The notes: a model not told the origin generated them from the letters alone. DNA of 64,000 nt from Brucella anthropi ATCC 49188 (GCF_000017405.1 NC_009667.1:1846001-1910000); one strand, 5' to 3'. Counted from the stretch's first letter, positions 27,542 to 35,754 are shown. Translations and numbers: made by a program.

Positions 27542-28084
27542 TCAAACATTTGGTTTTTCGCCGTGTTCAAATCTGGCTGAACTCGCCCCTTCAAGAGCGG
27601 CATTTATCCAAGATGCATATTGACCTAGCAAATATTTATCTCCTGACCGATCATTCTTATCAGGATCTAAGCAGATCCCGCGCTCTTGATTTTCTTCAAG
27701 TATCCAAAGAACCTTATCGACCTTTCTATCTTGACCAAATAGGTATTTTTCTCCAGAAAATGGAAAATCACTATTGGGCGATATGTATATGCCGTAGCCC
27801 TCTGGCGTAGGTTGTCCGAAGATTAGTAACGTAGTAAAATTAGTTACTTCGGCTAGTTCGTCACAAAGCACTTTTTCTTGATCTGATGGATAATCAGCTT
27901 TGATTTCAACCCACATTTGATATTTTGGGAGCCAAAAATCGGGAAGGTATGGACCAGAGTTAAGCTTGAAGCCCTCTTTTTCATATTCATACTTTATTCC
28001 AAGACCGGCGAAAAATACGGCCCATCTTGCTTCTGTCCGCGACCTAAATTTGTATCCGTTGTATTCTGTTTGGATTGCATTCAT
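27542..28084 (-). CDS. PD-(D/E)XK nuclease-fold protein
   Basis: A 180-residue protein with the PD-(D/E)XK pattern: Glu18 in SRTEARW, Asp49 in YLPDFWLP and Glu60-x-Lys62 in WVEIKA. The N-terminal YNGYKFRSRTEARWAVFFAGLGIKYEYEKEG block is typical of small phage and plasmid nucleases of this fold. The composition is more AT-rich than the packaging genes and the gene runs against them, as expected for later-acquired cargo. A role against competing phages or in the satellite life cycle is possible, but nothing in the sequence proves either. Confidence 0.72.
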   Translation of the reverse strand: MNAIQTEYNGYKFRSRTEARWAVFFAGLGIKYEYEKEGFKLNSGPYLPDFWLPKYQMWVEIKADYPSDQEKVLCDELAEVTNFTTLLIFGQPTPEGYGIYISPNSDFPFSGEKYLFGQDRKVDKVLWILEENQERGICLDPDKNDRSGDKYLLGQYASWINAALEGASSARFEHGEKPNV

Positions 28085-28122
28085 CTAGAATCCCCCAGTA
28101 TTCCTTCTTCGGGTTATAATTA

Positions 28123-28371
28123 TTATTGGCCGGATTTTTTTAATCTTACACCCGGCCCCTCACCATTTTCAGCGACGAAAATAACGCCTGCCTTTTCAAA
28201 TGCAGTGCGAACTGCAGATTCGTTTGCATCTGTCATTCCATGGTCGCCGTCTTTTGCTTCCGCTCGCCTGACTGTAGCAACGCCGATTTTTGCTTCATTC
28301 GCTAAATCTTCTGCACGCCAACGCAACAATGCTCTGGCTGCGCGAATTTGCGATCCCGTGATATGTGACAT
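28123..28371 (-). CDS. XRE-family repressor-like protein
   Basis: An 82-residue HTH protein starting MSHITGSQIRAARALLRWRAEDLANEAKIGVATVRRAE, the pattern of small phage repressors in Rhizobiales. The C-terminal FEKAGVIFVAENGEGPGVRLKK is the familiar tail of this group. The ATG at 28371 is preferred to a TTG at 28395. It is divergent from two small plus-strand genes with about 85 bases between, the classic layout of a lysis/lysogeny-like switch. It may hold the satellite silent. Confidence 0.78.
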   Translation of the reverse strand: MSHITGSQIRAARALLRWRAEDLANEAKIGVATVRRAEAKDGDHGMTDANESAVRTAFEKAGVIFVAENGEGPGVRLKKSGQ

Positions 28372-28456
28372 ATCTTTTGATAGCCTATTGATCAATTAAA
28401 AATCTGATGATATTACGCATATCACTTGATTTAAAATATATCAATGGAGGTACATT
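28372..28456. promoter_or_regulatory. Divergent promoter/operator region of the satellite switch
   Basis: An A+T-rich 85-base gap between the XRE repressor gene (minus) and a small gene (plus). It holds dyads TTGATCAA and GATAT-tacgc-ATATC, plus repeated TTGAT words. GGAGG at 28446-28450 is the ribosome site of the plus-strand gene. Exact promoter hexamers are not clear. Confidence 0.5.
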
Positions 28457-28612
28457 ATGCCGAAATCTGCTATTCCGGCTAATCCCGAAGGCTTGTCTGA
28501 AATTGACGCGGAAATTTTGCTGTTGTGGTCAGGCTTAGATTCGAACCAAAAGCGCGAAGCCCTTGCGTATGCACGTCGTATTTGTGCTGAAAAGGGAGTT
28601 ATTTTGCCATGA
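28457..28612 (+). CDS. Small hypothetical protein, first gene of the divergent operon
   Basis: A 51-residue open frame starting MPKSAIPANPEGLSEIDAEI and ending KGVILP. It has a strong GGAGG with 6-base spacing and overlaps the next gene by four bases (ATGA), both of which support translation. It is directly opposite the XRE repressor, where phages place a Cro-like or anti-repressor gene, but it shows no obvious HTH. Function unknown. Confidence 0.6.
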   Translation: MPKSAIPANPEGLSEIDAEILLLWSGLDSNQKREALAYARRICAEKGVILP

Positions 28613-28845
28613 TCGATAAAGATGAACTCAATCTTGCAATTGATGATGCATATGACGTTTCGGCGTTATTGCGCACTGCTATCGAATGTTTGGGAAATAT
28701 CAGTGAAGACTTATCCCGACCATATAATAACATTCTTGGTGGCGTGAGCCGTGTTCTTGAGGTTGCGGACAAGAAGGCGCTCAATGCACTCGCAGCGTTG
28801 GAGGGCGTTGAAATGCGGGAGCACATGTCGCAATCACGCTCGTAG
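28609..28845 (+). CDS. Small hypothetical protein of the satellite
   Basis: A 78-residue, mainly helical acidic protein (MIDKDELNLAIDDAYDVSALLRTAIECLGNI...). It overlaps the previous gene by ATGA and has AAGGGAG upstream. I do not recognise a family. Position suggests it is expressed when the XRE repressor is lifted. Confidence 0.6.
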   Translation: MIDKDELNLAIDDAYDVSALLRTAIECLGNISEDLSRPYNNILGGVSRVLEVADKKALNALAALEGVEMREHMSQSRS

Positions 28846-28916
28846 CTAAACTTATCCACACCGCAACGCTTGGCAAGTATATAAGTGGTAGCTTGAATAA
28901 ATCATTTTTTCGAGCA

Positions 28917-28961
28917 TTGACATGGGATCATCACACGGTATTATGTGTGTGACAATCACAC
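28917..28961 (+). promoter_or_regulatory. Promoter with overlapping TCACAC operator
   Basis: TTGACA (28917-28922) and TATTAT (28939-28944) with a 16-base spacer make a near-consensus promoter. An inverted repeat, TCACAC...GTGTGA (28931-28936 and 28947-28952), straddles the -10, and a third TCACAC copy lies at 28956-28961. It drives the MerR-like gene at 28973, so autoregulation is likely. Confidence 0.72.
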
Positions 28962-28972
28962 GGATATTTAAG

Positions 28973-29434
28973 ATGACTCGTTTAATCTCACCCTCGGAAG
29001 TTGAAGCAAGAACCGGCCTTTCACCTGATGTCTTGCGGGATTGGCGGCGGCGCGGACTTCTCCAGCTTGGTACTCAGCAGGATAATGGCCGATGGGGGTA
29101 TGTCGTCGGCGATGTAGCTCAATTAGCCATTGTCAACCATTTCACGAAATGGCGCATAATCTCGGATCTCAGTGATGCATTCCATGTGGCTGGCTTCGCG
29201 GTTCCCTTCGTTTATGCCGCTGTAGCCGACGATCCAGTGTTCGCAAAGCAAGTAGGAGAATTGCCATATCTAGCAGCGTTCAATGTCAGGCAGGGTGAAC
29301 GACTACAAGTTGAAACAGTATATAGCCTCGAAGAAACACTTCGCTTGCGTTTACCGGGTTTCGTTGTTGTCGATACGAGGGTTTTAGGCGAGCATCTCAG
29401 CGATCAGCTGGCAGGCTTGTTCGATAAAGCTTAG
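28973..29434 (+). CDS. MerR-like HTH regulator of the satellite
   Basis: A 153-residue protein with an N-terminal MerR-type HTH (LISPSEVEARTGLSPDVLRDWRRRGLL) and a C-terminal region of unknown fold. The ATG at 28973 was chosen over the longer frame start at 28922, which would lie inside the promoter. A near-consensus promoter with overlapping dyads is directly upstream. The gene ends 17 bases before the portal gene, so it may control or be cotranscribed with the head operon. Confidence 0.7.
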   Translation: MTRLISPSEVEARTGLSPDVLRDWRRRGLLQLGTQQDNGRWGYVVGDVAQLAIVNHFTKWRIISDLSDAFHVAGFAVPFVYAAVADDPVFAKQVGELPYLAAFNVRQGERLQVETVYSLEETLRLRLPGFVVVDTRVLGEHLSDQLAGLFDKA

Positions 29435-29451
29435 AGATTGGAGATCGAATA

Positions 29452-30747
29452 ATGGCCCTGCCTTTCCCTAAACTTTTCTCGCGTTCGAACAAAGGGAATC
29501 CAAACCATAAACGTGCCGTGAACGCTGCAAGCGTAAACTGGCCGGATGATCCGCGTGTGATCTCTGGTTCGGCTGATATTCGACAGGCAGGCCAGACCGT
29601 TTCCCAGCGTGTTGCTGGGCTTTATGTGAATGATCCTGTTGTGCGTTCGGCGGTTAATCTGGTTGTATCGCAGATCGTGGGCAGTGGTGTTCGGTTGAAT
29701 ACACCTGATCAGATTGTTGATGCCCGGTTCAATGCCACGCGCATTGACCCATCTGCGCTTATGTCGGTTACTGCCATGCAGCGTGCTTCGATCCGTTCGT
29801 GGGTGATCAGCGGTGAAATTCTTGGTTTGCATCGTGTCATTGATGGCCGATACGCTTTTCAGCTTCTCGACCCCGAACAGCTTGATCGTTCCAAGAATGA
29901 AGACTTGGGCGCGTCCGGCTCTATCGTTGCCGGTGTCGAGCGTGATGGCCTTGGCGTGATTGCTGGTTATTGGATATTGCCGAACTCTCCCGGCGATCCA
30001 TTCGCCCGTAACACGCAATCGGTTCGATTTGATGCACCGGATGTTGTGCATGTGTTTGAGCATGAGTTTCCCGGACAAGTGCGCGGTATCAGTGCGCTTG
30101 TCGCAACTTTGCCGGTTCTCAACAATGCAAGCATCGCAATAGAAGCGCGGCTCAAGCAGTTGCAGGTTAGTGCGATGCTGACGGCAATCTTGACCAGTCC
30201 TGACGGAACAGATGCTTTTGACGGTGAGCCTAATCCATCTTTGGAACCCGGTGCTATTATTCGTGCACGTCCCGGTGAACAGGTTGAAGTTGTCAACGGT
30301 CCACAGTCGCCCGACTTCAACGCTTTTATCAAGGTGCTTTATCGCCAGATAGCGGCATCGGTTGGTGTGACCTATGAAGATCTGATCGGCGATCTTGAGG
30401 GCGTGAATTATTCCAGTTTTCGTGGCGGTGCATTGACAGCACGCCGCAAGGCGGAAGCCACTCGCAAAGTTACTTTGATCGAGGGCGTTCTCGATCCCGT
30501 GTTCACCCGCTGGCAGGCTATCGAGCGACTGGCAGGCCGGATTAGAGCCGATCTTGACCATGGTTGGATCGAACCAAGCTGGCCGGAAATCGACCGTCTC
30601 AAGGAAGCCAACGCCGATATTTCCCTGCTGAATGCTGGTTTAAAGTCCCGCAAGGAAATCATCGAGGCGCGGGGCCGAGAATACGAGACTGTGCAGTCAG
30701 AATTTGAAGCCGACAAAACCGTCAAAATTCAAGGAAATCAACAATGA
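29452..30747 (+). CDS. Phage portal protein, lambda family
   Basis: Dodecameric portal at the unique capsid vertex through which DNA passes. The 431-residue protein matches the lambda gpB family: VAGLYVNDPVVRSAVNLVVSQIVGSGVRL at the N-terminus, FQLLDPEQLD in the middle, and the diagnostic ASVGVTYEDLIGDLEGVNYSSFRGGALTARRKAE near residue 300. It overlaps the protease/capsid gene by four bases (ATGA). Intact length suggests function. Confidence 0.94.
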   Translation: MALPFPKLFSRSNKGNPNHKRAVNAASVNWPDDPRVISGSADIRQAGQTVSQRVAGLYVNDPVVRSAVNLVVSQIVGSGVRLNTPDQIVDARFNATRIDPSALMSVTAMQRASIRSWVISGEILGLHRVIDGRYAFQLLDPEQLDRSKNEDLGASGSIVAGVERDGLGVIAGYWILPNSPGDPFARNTQSVRFDAPDVVHVFEHEFPGQVRGISALVATLPVLNNASIAIEARLKQLQVSAMLTAILTSPDGTDAFDGEPNPSLEPGAIIRARPGEQVEVVNGPQSPDFNAFIKVLYRQIAASVGVTYEDLIGDLEGVNYSSFRGGALTARRKAEATRKVTLIEGVLDPVFTRWQAIERLAGRIRADLDHGWIEPSWPEIDRLKEANADISLLNAGLKSRKEIIEARGREYETVQSEFEADKTVKIQGNQQ

Positions 30748-32519
30748 CAAATCTTGTTCGTCGGTTTCAGGCACAGTCTAAGCCGAACAGCTACGATCCA
30801 GAAACGCGATCCTTTACGGTTGTTGTCGCAACATCTGCACCCGTAAATTGTGGAAGCCATTTTGAAGTGCTGGACCTTGCATCGTTCGGCGCTAACGGCT
30901 GGCCGGACAGTCTGCCACTGCAAACAGATCATTCCATCAGTGTTCGGGACACGGTGGGCATTCTTAAAAACTTCCGCCTCGAAACAATCGAAGGCGACAT
31001 TCAAGCCCTCGTAGCCGAAGGGCGCTTATCTTCGCGTGCTGATAATGACGCGCTCGCCGCCAATCTTAAAGATGGCGTGCAATCGAGCTTTTCCATTTCT
31101 TTTTCAGTTTCGAAATGGCGCGACAGCAAAGACCCCGCAACAGGCCGCAAGATCAGAACAGCCCTTTCGGGGAAGCTGATCGAGGGCAGCTTTGTGGTCA
31201 ATCCTGCTGATCCCCATTCAAAAATCAGGAGCAGTCCTATGGACCCCGAAGATGTGATCGAAAACAACCGCATGTCGGTTGAGCAGTGGGACACGGTTTG
31301 CCGTGCTGCTGGCGTTCCAGACGCTGTGCGTGAAGCGCTGCGCAATTCCGACGCGCCAGACAGTGAGCGTACTGCCTTGGCGCTTGCAGCGGTAGAGCGC
31401 AGCGCTCCGCCTGTTCGCACAATCCGGCAGCATAATGATGAGACACTCGACAATCCTGTCATTCTGCGCAATGCCGTTGTGAATTTCTATGATGCTGTCA
31501 ATCGTGGTGAACAGCCTAGCGGGCAGGCTGCGGAAGTGTTTGCACAAGGTGAACGTGCATTGGCTGAACGTCTTTGCCGCAATGCTGGTATTGCAACCAT
31601 TGGCCTATCTGATGCGGAAGTTGTTCGCCGTGCTGCCACCACATCCGATTTCCCGCTGATTGCAGGCGGTACTTTCAATCTCGCTATGCGCCGGGAATTG
31701 GATGCAGCAGCTTCCCCTATGGCTGCTTTGTTTGGTCGCGATAGTGTTTCAACATTCAATGCAGAAACACGCGGCCTTGCTGATTGGACCAGTCTTGCAA
31801 TCGCCGACAAATTAGAGAGTGGCGAATACAAGCATTCGTTTATTCACGAAACCGGCGAGACAGTCAGTGTTGCCGTGATCGGCGGCATTACCAGCAAGTC
31901 ATATGAATTGACGATCAATGCTGGTTCGCGCCTTGGCAATGACGGCACGCAGTTTGGCAAGCGCATGGCTGCGGAAATTGCAGATCGTCAGGTTGCTTAT
32001 GTGCAGCAGGGCAGTTTGTCCGGTCCGAAAATGAAGGACGGTCAAACGGTTTTCCATGCAAGCCGTGGCAATATTGTTGACCTCACACTGGATGGTCTGA
32101 CGGAAGTCAAGCAGATTATGGGCGCACGCTCTGCCATGGCAAAGCGTAAGGGTGTGGGCGATGTAATGATCGGTGTTTATCCGACACATTGGCTTGTGCA
32201 TTCCGATTTTGAGGAAACCGCACTTCGCCTTCTCGCCAGCATTCAGGCTTCCGCAATCGCTGACGTGAACCCGCTGGCAGGCAAGCTGCAAGTGGTCGTT
32301 GAGCCGCGCCTAAGTGATCCTGATGCATCGTGGTTGGTTGCAGCACCGTCGAAGATGGACGGCGCTGTGCGGGTTTATCTGCAAGGGCAGGAAGCGCCTT
32401 TCACTGACAGCCGTATCGATTTTAATACGGATGCAGTGCAGTTCAAGATACGCCACCCGTTCGGCCTTGGCTGGCTCGAATGGCGTAGCTGGACGCGCCT
32501 TGACCATAAGGCGGCTTAG
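30744..32519 (+). CDS. Fused prohead protease and major capsid protein
   Basis: A 591-residue fusion. The N-terminal part (about 1-160) is an HK97-type prohead serine protease, with catalytic His in LQTDHSISV and Ser in DGVQSSFSISFSV. A linker (about 165-250) leads to an HK97-fold capsid protein, recognisable from about residue 295 (LIAGGTFNLAMRRELDAA) to the end, with ERRLSDPDASWLVA-like sequence near the C-terminus. Fused forms are known in Rhizobiales prophages. The protease could cleave itself off at maturation. It lies between portal and gpW genes in the standard order. Confidence 0.92.
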   Translation: MTNLVRRFQAQSKPNSYDPETRSFTVVVATSAPVNCGSHFEVLDLASFGANGWPDSLPLQTDHSISVRDTVGILKNFRLETIEGDIQALVAEGRLSSRADNDALAANLKDGVQSSFSISFSVSKWRDSKDPATGRKIRTALSGKLIEGSFVVNPADPHSKIRSSPMDPEDVIENNRMSVEQWDTVCRAAGVPDAVREALRNSDAPDSERTALALAAVERSAPPVRTIRQHNDETLDNPVILRNAVVNFYDAVNRGEQPSGQAAEVFAQGERALAERLCRNAGIATIGLSDAEVVRRAATTSDFPLIAGGTFNLAMRRELDAAASPMAALFGRDSVSTFNAETRGLADWTSLAIADKLESGEYKHSFIHETGETVSVAVIGGITSKSYELTINAGSRLGNDGTQFGKRMAAEIADRQVAYVQQGSLSGPKMKDGQTVFHASRGNIVDLTLDGLTEVKQIMGARSAMAKRKGVGDVMIGVYPTHWLVHSDFEETALRLLASIQASAIADVNPLAGKLQVVVEPRLSDPDASWLVAAPSKMDGAVRVYLQGQEAPFTDSRIDFNTDAVQFKIRHPFGLGWLEWRSWTRLDHKAA

Positions 32520-32521
32520 CC

Positions 32522-32731
32522 ATGAACGTAACCGAGATGCAGCAGCAGCTTGCAAACCTTCGAGCCTTACGGGCCGAAGGTGTTCGCAAGACCCGCTTTG
32601 GGGATGATGAAACCGAATATCGCAGTGACGCTGAATTGGCCGCTGCCATTGCTGATCTCGAAACCCGGATTGCGACGGCTTTAAAACCGTCGCGCCGGTT
32701 GATTTATCCTAGAGTTTCTAAGGGCTACTGA
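32522..32731 (+). CDS. gpW-like head-tail joining protein
   Basis: A 69-residue protein of the lambda gpW family: MQQQLANLRALRAEGVRKTRFGDDETEYRSDAELAAAIADLETRIA. In lambda, gpW closes the portal after packaging and provides the site for gpFII and the tail. It lies 2 bases after the capsid gene. Its presence in an element without tails implies that completed heads accept tails from another phage. Confidence 0.87.
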   Translation: MNVTEMQQQLANLRALRAEGVRKTRFGDDETEYRSDAELAAAIADLETRIATALKPSRRLIYPRVSKGY

Positions 32732-32732
32732 T

Positions 32733-33059
32733 ATGCGAAACTATGTGCAGCATGGCAATATTGTTGATCTCACCGCGCCTTTAGCCGGTGTTGTGTCAGG
32801 TGAAGGTTTCTTGACTGGTGATCTATTCGGCGTTGCCGCAACAGACGCCAGTGCAGGCCAGAAAGTATCAACCTATCTGGAAGGCGTTTTCAATCTTCCA
32901 AAAGTTACAGGTGCAGGGCTGATCGAAGGGCAGAAAGTCTTTTGGGATGCGACTGCGAAGAAAGTCACTGCCAGCGATACCGGAAATACATTGATCGGCC
33001 ATGCGGTTGAAACAGCGGCTGCGGCTGCGGTTTCTGTCGCTGTTCGATTGGCTCGATAA
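32733..33059 (+). CDS. DUF2190 capsid decoration/cement-like protein
   Basis: A 108-residue protein of DUF2190: RNYVQHGNIVDLTAPLAGVVSGEGFLTGDLFGVAATDA, then GQKVFWDATAKKVT, ending in repeated Ala/Val. Members are thought to be head decoration or stabilisation proteins. It starts one base after the gpW stop, in line with one head operon. Confidence 0.86.
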   Translation: MRNYVQHGNIVDLTAPLAGVVSGEGFLTGDLFGVAATDASAGQKVSTYLEGVFNLPKVTGAGLIEGQKVFWDATAKKVTASDTGNTLIGHAVETAAAAAVSVAVRLAR

Positions 33060-33069
33060 GGGGGCGGAA

Positions 33070-33342
33070 ATGGATATTCAGCTTCTTGGGATGCGGCTTT
33101 ATAACGGTGCGGCAAAGCCTGACTTTGATTTGCTGGCCTATGCCGACCTTAGCGTTGCCGGTGGCCTCACCATTCGGGGTGCGGCTCTGGTATCGAGAGA
33201 CGGTGAATACCGCGTTTGGCCGCCACTGAGTAAAGATGACCGCAAGGCCGTCAAATGGCGACATGACAGCCCATTCCATGAGGCTGCAATAAAGCTCGTT
33301 CTTCCTGCTTATAGGGCTATTTCCGGCAAAATGGAGGGCTGA
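33070..33342 (+). CDS. Hypothetical protein, possibly SpoVG-like
   Basis: A 90-residue protein. The pattern LAYADLSVAGGLTIRGAALVSRDGEYRVWPPLSKDD followed by AAIKLVLPAYRAI resembles SpoVG-type nucleic-acid-binding proteins (beta-sheet then C-terminal helix). This is my impression of the fold, not a firm match. It has a GGGGGCGG ribosome site and lies just before the broken AlpA-like gene. Confidence 0.5.
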   Translation: MDIQLLGMRLYNGAAKPDFDLLAYADLSVAGGLTIRGAALVSRDGEYRVWPPLSKDDRKAVKWRHDSPFHEAAIKLVLPAYRAISGKMEG

Positions 33343-33460
33343 GCGATGGCTAAACGTTCTGTACTCATGAAAAACGCTGAGGAATTTCCACGAATATTGT
33401 TGGGGGATCGTCCCCCTTCATATCTGGGCAAAGCACGTCTAGCCACTGAACTCGATATTA

Positions 33461-34507
33461 GAGCGTTTCCCTTTCAAGTTGGATCATATCCGCACGAGTT
33501 GAAGTAATTCTGAGCCTCTTGCGGTTCGATGAGTTCAACCATCTGACCGATGCGATCCCAAAGCCCATTGACTGTTCTCTCGGCAGCCTTTCGTAAAAGC
33601 GCCTTCAGCTTGGAGAAGGCCTTTTCGATCGGGTTGAAGTCTGGACTGTAAGGTGGAAGGAACATCATTGTCGCGCCGACCGCCTCGATCAATTCTCTTG
33701 CTGCCGGTCGTTTGTGGCTGGACAGATTATCGAGGATGACAATATCACCTGGTTTCAATGTTGGAACCAACACCTGAGCGACATACGCCTCGAACCAATC
33801 ACCGTTGATGGGGCCGTCGATGACAAGTGGCGCGACCATTCCCGTATTGCGCAGCCCCGCAACCAACGTGGTCGTTTTGCGATGGCCGTGAGGAAAACCC
33901 ATTCGCAACCGCTCACCCTTGCGGCACCGCCCATGACTACGGGCCATATTGGTCGCTGTCCAGGTCTCATCGATGAACACGAGCCGCTCTGGATCGAGAT
34001 CAAGTTGCTCCTCGAACCAGCATTGCCGCTTTTCCAGAACGTCTGGACGGCTTTGCTCTACAGCATGGCCAGTCTTTTTTTACGCGTTTGTTCGTGCCGG
34101 ACAAGAAAGCGGTGCAGTGCCGACTTGCTGATTATGATGCCTTGGGCGGCCAAATCACTGCGAAGTTCGAAGAGAGTACCGTCCCTGTGTTCGGCGAGCC
34201 AGATCATGATCTGATCAGCATGAGCTTCTGTCTTGTGAGAATTGCGGTCGCCGCCCAGTGGACCGGGTCGAACATTTCCCTGCTGGAGTTGAAGGTTACG
34301 CCAACGGCTAACGCTGGCTGCGCTTACACCGAAACGCTCAGCAGCCTCTCGATGCGATGCACCGCCATCAACGGCAGCAACTACACGTATTCGAAGATCA
34401 ATGGAAAGGGCTCGCGACATATCTGCCGACCTCCATCGGCAGATAGCTTGAATCAGAAAGTAACTGATTTGCAAAGCCTGCTGATTCAATCAGGCAGGGA
34501 AACGCTC
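33461..34507 (-). mobile_element. IS630-family insertion sequence
   Basis: A complete 1047-bp IS. The ends share GAGCGTTTCCCT as a perfect 12-bp inverted repeat, with partial similarity continuing to about 26 bases. It is flanked by TA at 33459-33460 and 34508-34509, the target duplication typical of this family. The transposase occupies the minus strand in two frames. It looks structurally intact and recent. Confidence 0.92.
33474..34420 (-). CDS. IS630 transposase by programmed -1 frameshift
   Basis: DDE transposase in two overlapping frames. The first (34420 to 34058) starts MSRALSIDLRIRVVAAVDGG and holds the N-terminal HTH region. The second, to 33474, holds the catalytic core: Asp in VFIDETW, Asp in IVILDNLSSHK, and Glu in YSPDFNPIEKAFSKLK. 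Between them a run of seven A then G on the minus strand (34075-34081) is a slippery site. A -1 shift there joins the frames without loss (RKK then TGHAVEQSRPDVLEKR...). This makes frameshifting, not decay, the likely reason for two frames. Confidence 0.85.
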
Positions 34508-34668
34508 TAGCGAAACTACTGTTGATGATTATGTGCGGCGGGGCTTGCTTCCAAAACCTGTTAGGCTCGGTGGATCAGTGCGTTGGAGCTGGACGCAAGT
34601 GCAAGCTTTACTAGATGCAAATTCCTCCGGTGGACATTCCGATGATCCGTTCATGGCGGGGTTAGATA

Positions 34669-35754
34669 ATGTCTCGCAAGCATCGTAGGCCGGCAACCGT
34701 ATCGCTGCCAAAAGGTGTTCACCGTGTCGTTTCACGCGGCAAAGAGTATTTTTACTATCAGACAGGCCGGGGCACAAATCATGTTGGGGAGCGGGTTAAG
34801 CTTCCCAACGATCCACATTCTCCTGAGTTTTGGCAAGCTGTCCGGCAGGCACAAGGTATCAGCGGACCAGTTGTCGACGGTACCATAGGCGCATTGATTG
34901 ATGCATATGAGGCTGCATGGCCCGGATTGCCGCGCAAATTAGCCGTCAGCACTACAGAACAGTATCGACGGCAATTGCGAATCGTCCGTAAGGTTTGGGG
35001 TGATTTGCAAGCTGAGGCTCTCAGGCCGTCTCATGTTCAAGCCTTAATGGAAAAGATTGGCGCAACTACGCCGGGTGCCGCAAACAACCTTCTCGACGCT
35101 TTGCGTGCAATGTGCCGATGGGCCAGCGGTCCGCGTGAATTGCTAGGCCGTGATCCAACGCAAGGTGTGGCTCATTTTCAGCAAGGCGAGGGGCATAAGC
35201 CGTGGACGCCTGATCAGCTTGCATTCGCGGACAAGAATTTCACAGGCATGTTGCACCGCGCTTACGTTCTCGCACGATATACCGGACAGAGAATAAGTGA
35301 TGTTGTGCGGCTTGGCTGGAACGATATCGATGAGGGCGGCTTTAGCCTTCCACAAAAGAAGACCGGCGTTCGCCCTTGGTGTCCAATCTTCCCAGAACTG
35401 GAATCAGAAATGGCGAAATGGGAAAAAAGGCCCGGCCCATTTCTTTATCAAGACAACGGCAAACCGTTCACAACCAATCTTATGTGGAAGTGGTTGAATG
35501 ACGCTCGAACAGGCCAGCCGGTGATCGAAGATGTAGTCTGGCACGGTTTGCGTGCCAATGCGGTCATTCGTTTGCGCCAAGATGGATTTAGTGCACCGCA
35601 GATATGTGATGCGGTCGGAATGAGTCCACAGATGGTCGAAAGATATAGCCGTTACGCTGATCGCAAGATGGGCGGACAGGCTATTTTGATCGATCTAAAA
35701 AAACGGAAACAGAACGAAACTGTAAAACAGTTGAAAACTGGAAAACTAAAATGA
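34669..35754 (+). CDS. int: Tyrosine recombinase integrase
   Basis: A 361-residue phage-type integrase that recombines the element with the ssrA site. The catalytic residues are visible: Arg208 in YTGQRISDVVRLGW, His292 and Arg295 in WHGLRANAV, and a tyrosine at 326 (or 329) in QMVERYSRYAD. The N-terminal SAM-like domain begins near AYEAAWPGLPRKLAVSTTEQYRRQLR. It ends 32 bases before attR, as expected. Its ATG overlaps the reconstructed AlpA-like gene, now separated from its start by the IS. Confidence 0.93.
   Translation: MSRKHRRPATVSLPKGVHRVVSRGKEYFYYQTGRGTNHVGERVKLPNDPHSPEFWQAVRQAQGISGPVVDGTIGALIDAYEAAWPGLPRKLAVSTTEQYRRQLRIVRKVWGDLQAEALRPSHVQALMEKIGATTPGAANNLLDALRAMCRWASGPRELLGRDPTQGVAHFQQGEGHKPWTPDQLAFADKNFTGMLHRAYVLARYTGQRISDVVRLGWNDIDEGGFSLPQKKTGVRPWCPIFPELESEMAKWEKRPGPFLYQDNGKPFTTNLMWKWLNDARTGQPVIEDVVWHGLRANAVIRLRQDGFSAPQICDAVGMSPQMVERYSRYADRKMGGQAILIDLKKRKQNETVKQLKTGKLK

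Larger units (their letters stand above)
33346..34688 (+). pseudogene. AlpA/Xis-like regulator interrupted by IS630
   Basis: Removing the 1047-bp IS and one TA copy restores a 97-codon frame: 33346-33460 joined to 34510-34688. The joined protein has a MerR/AlpA-type HTH across the junction (LATELDI then SETTVDDYVRRGLLPKPVRLGG, followed by VRWSWTQVQALL). It has its own start after GAGCG and would end at a TAG that overlaps the integrase ATG by 20 bases. AlpA or Xis proteins of this type control int and excision in satellites and prophages. The insertion cuts the HTH, so the product should be inactive, and int loses its translational coupling. Confidence 0.8.

Noticed and set aside
33474..34420. 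Two separate broken transposase genes
   Set aside because: A seven-A slippery run joins the frames with all catalytic residues kept, so programmed frameshifting explains them better than decay.
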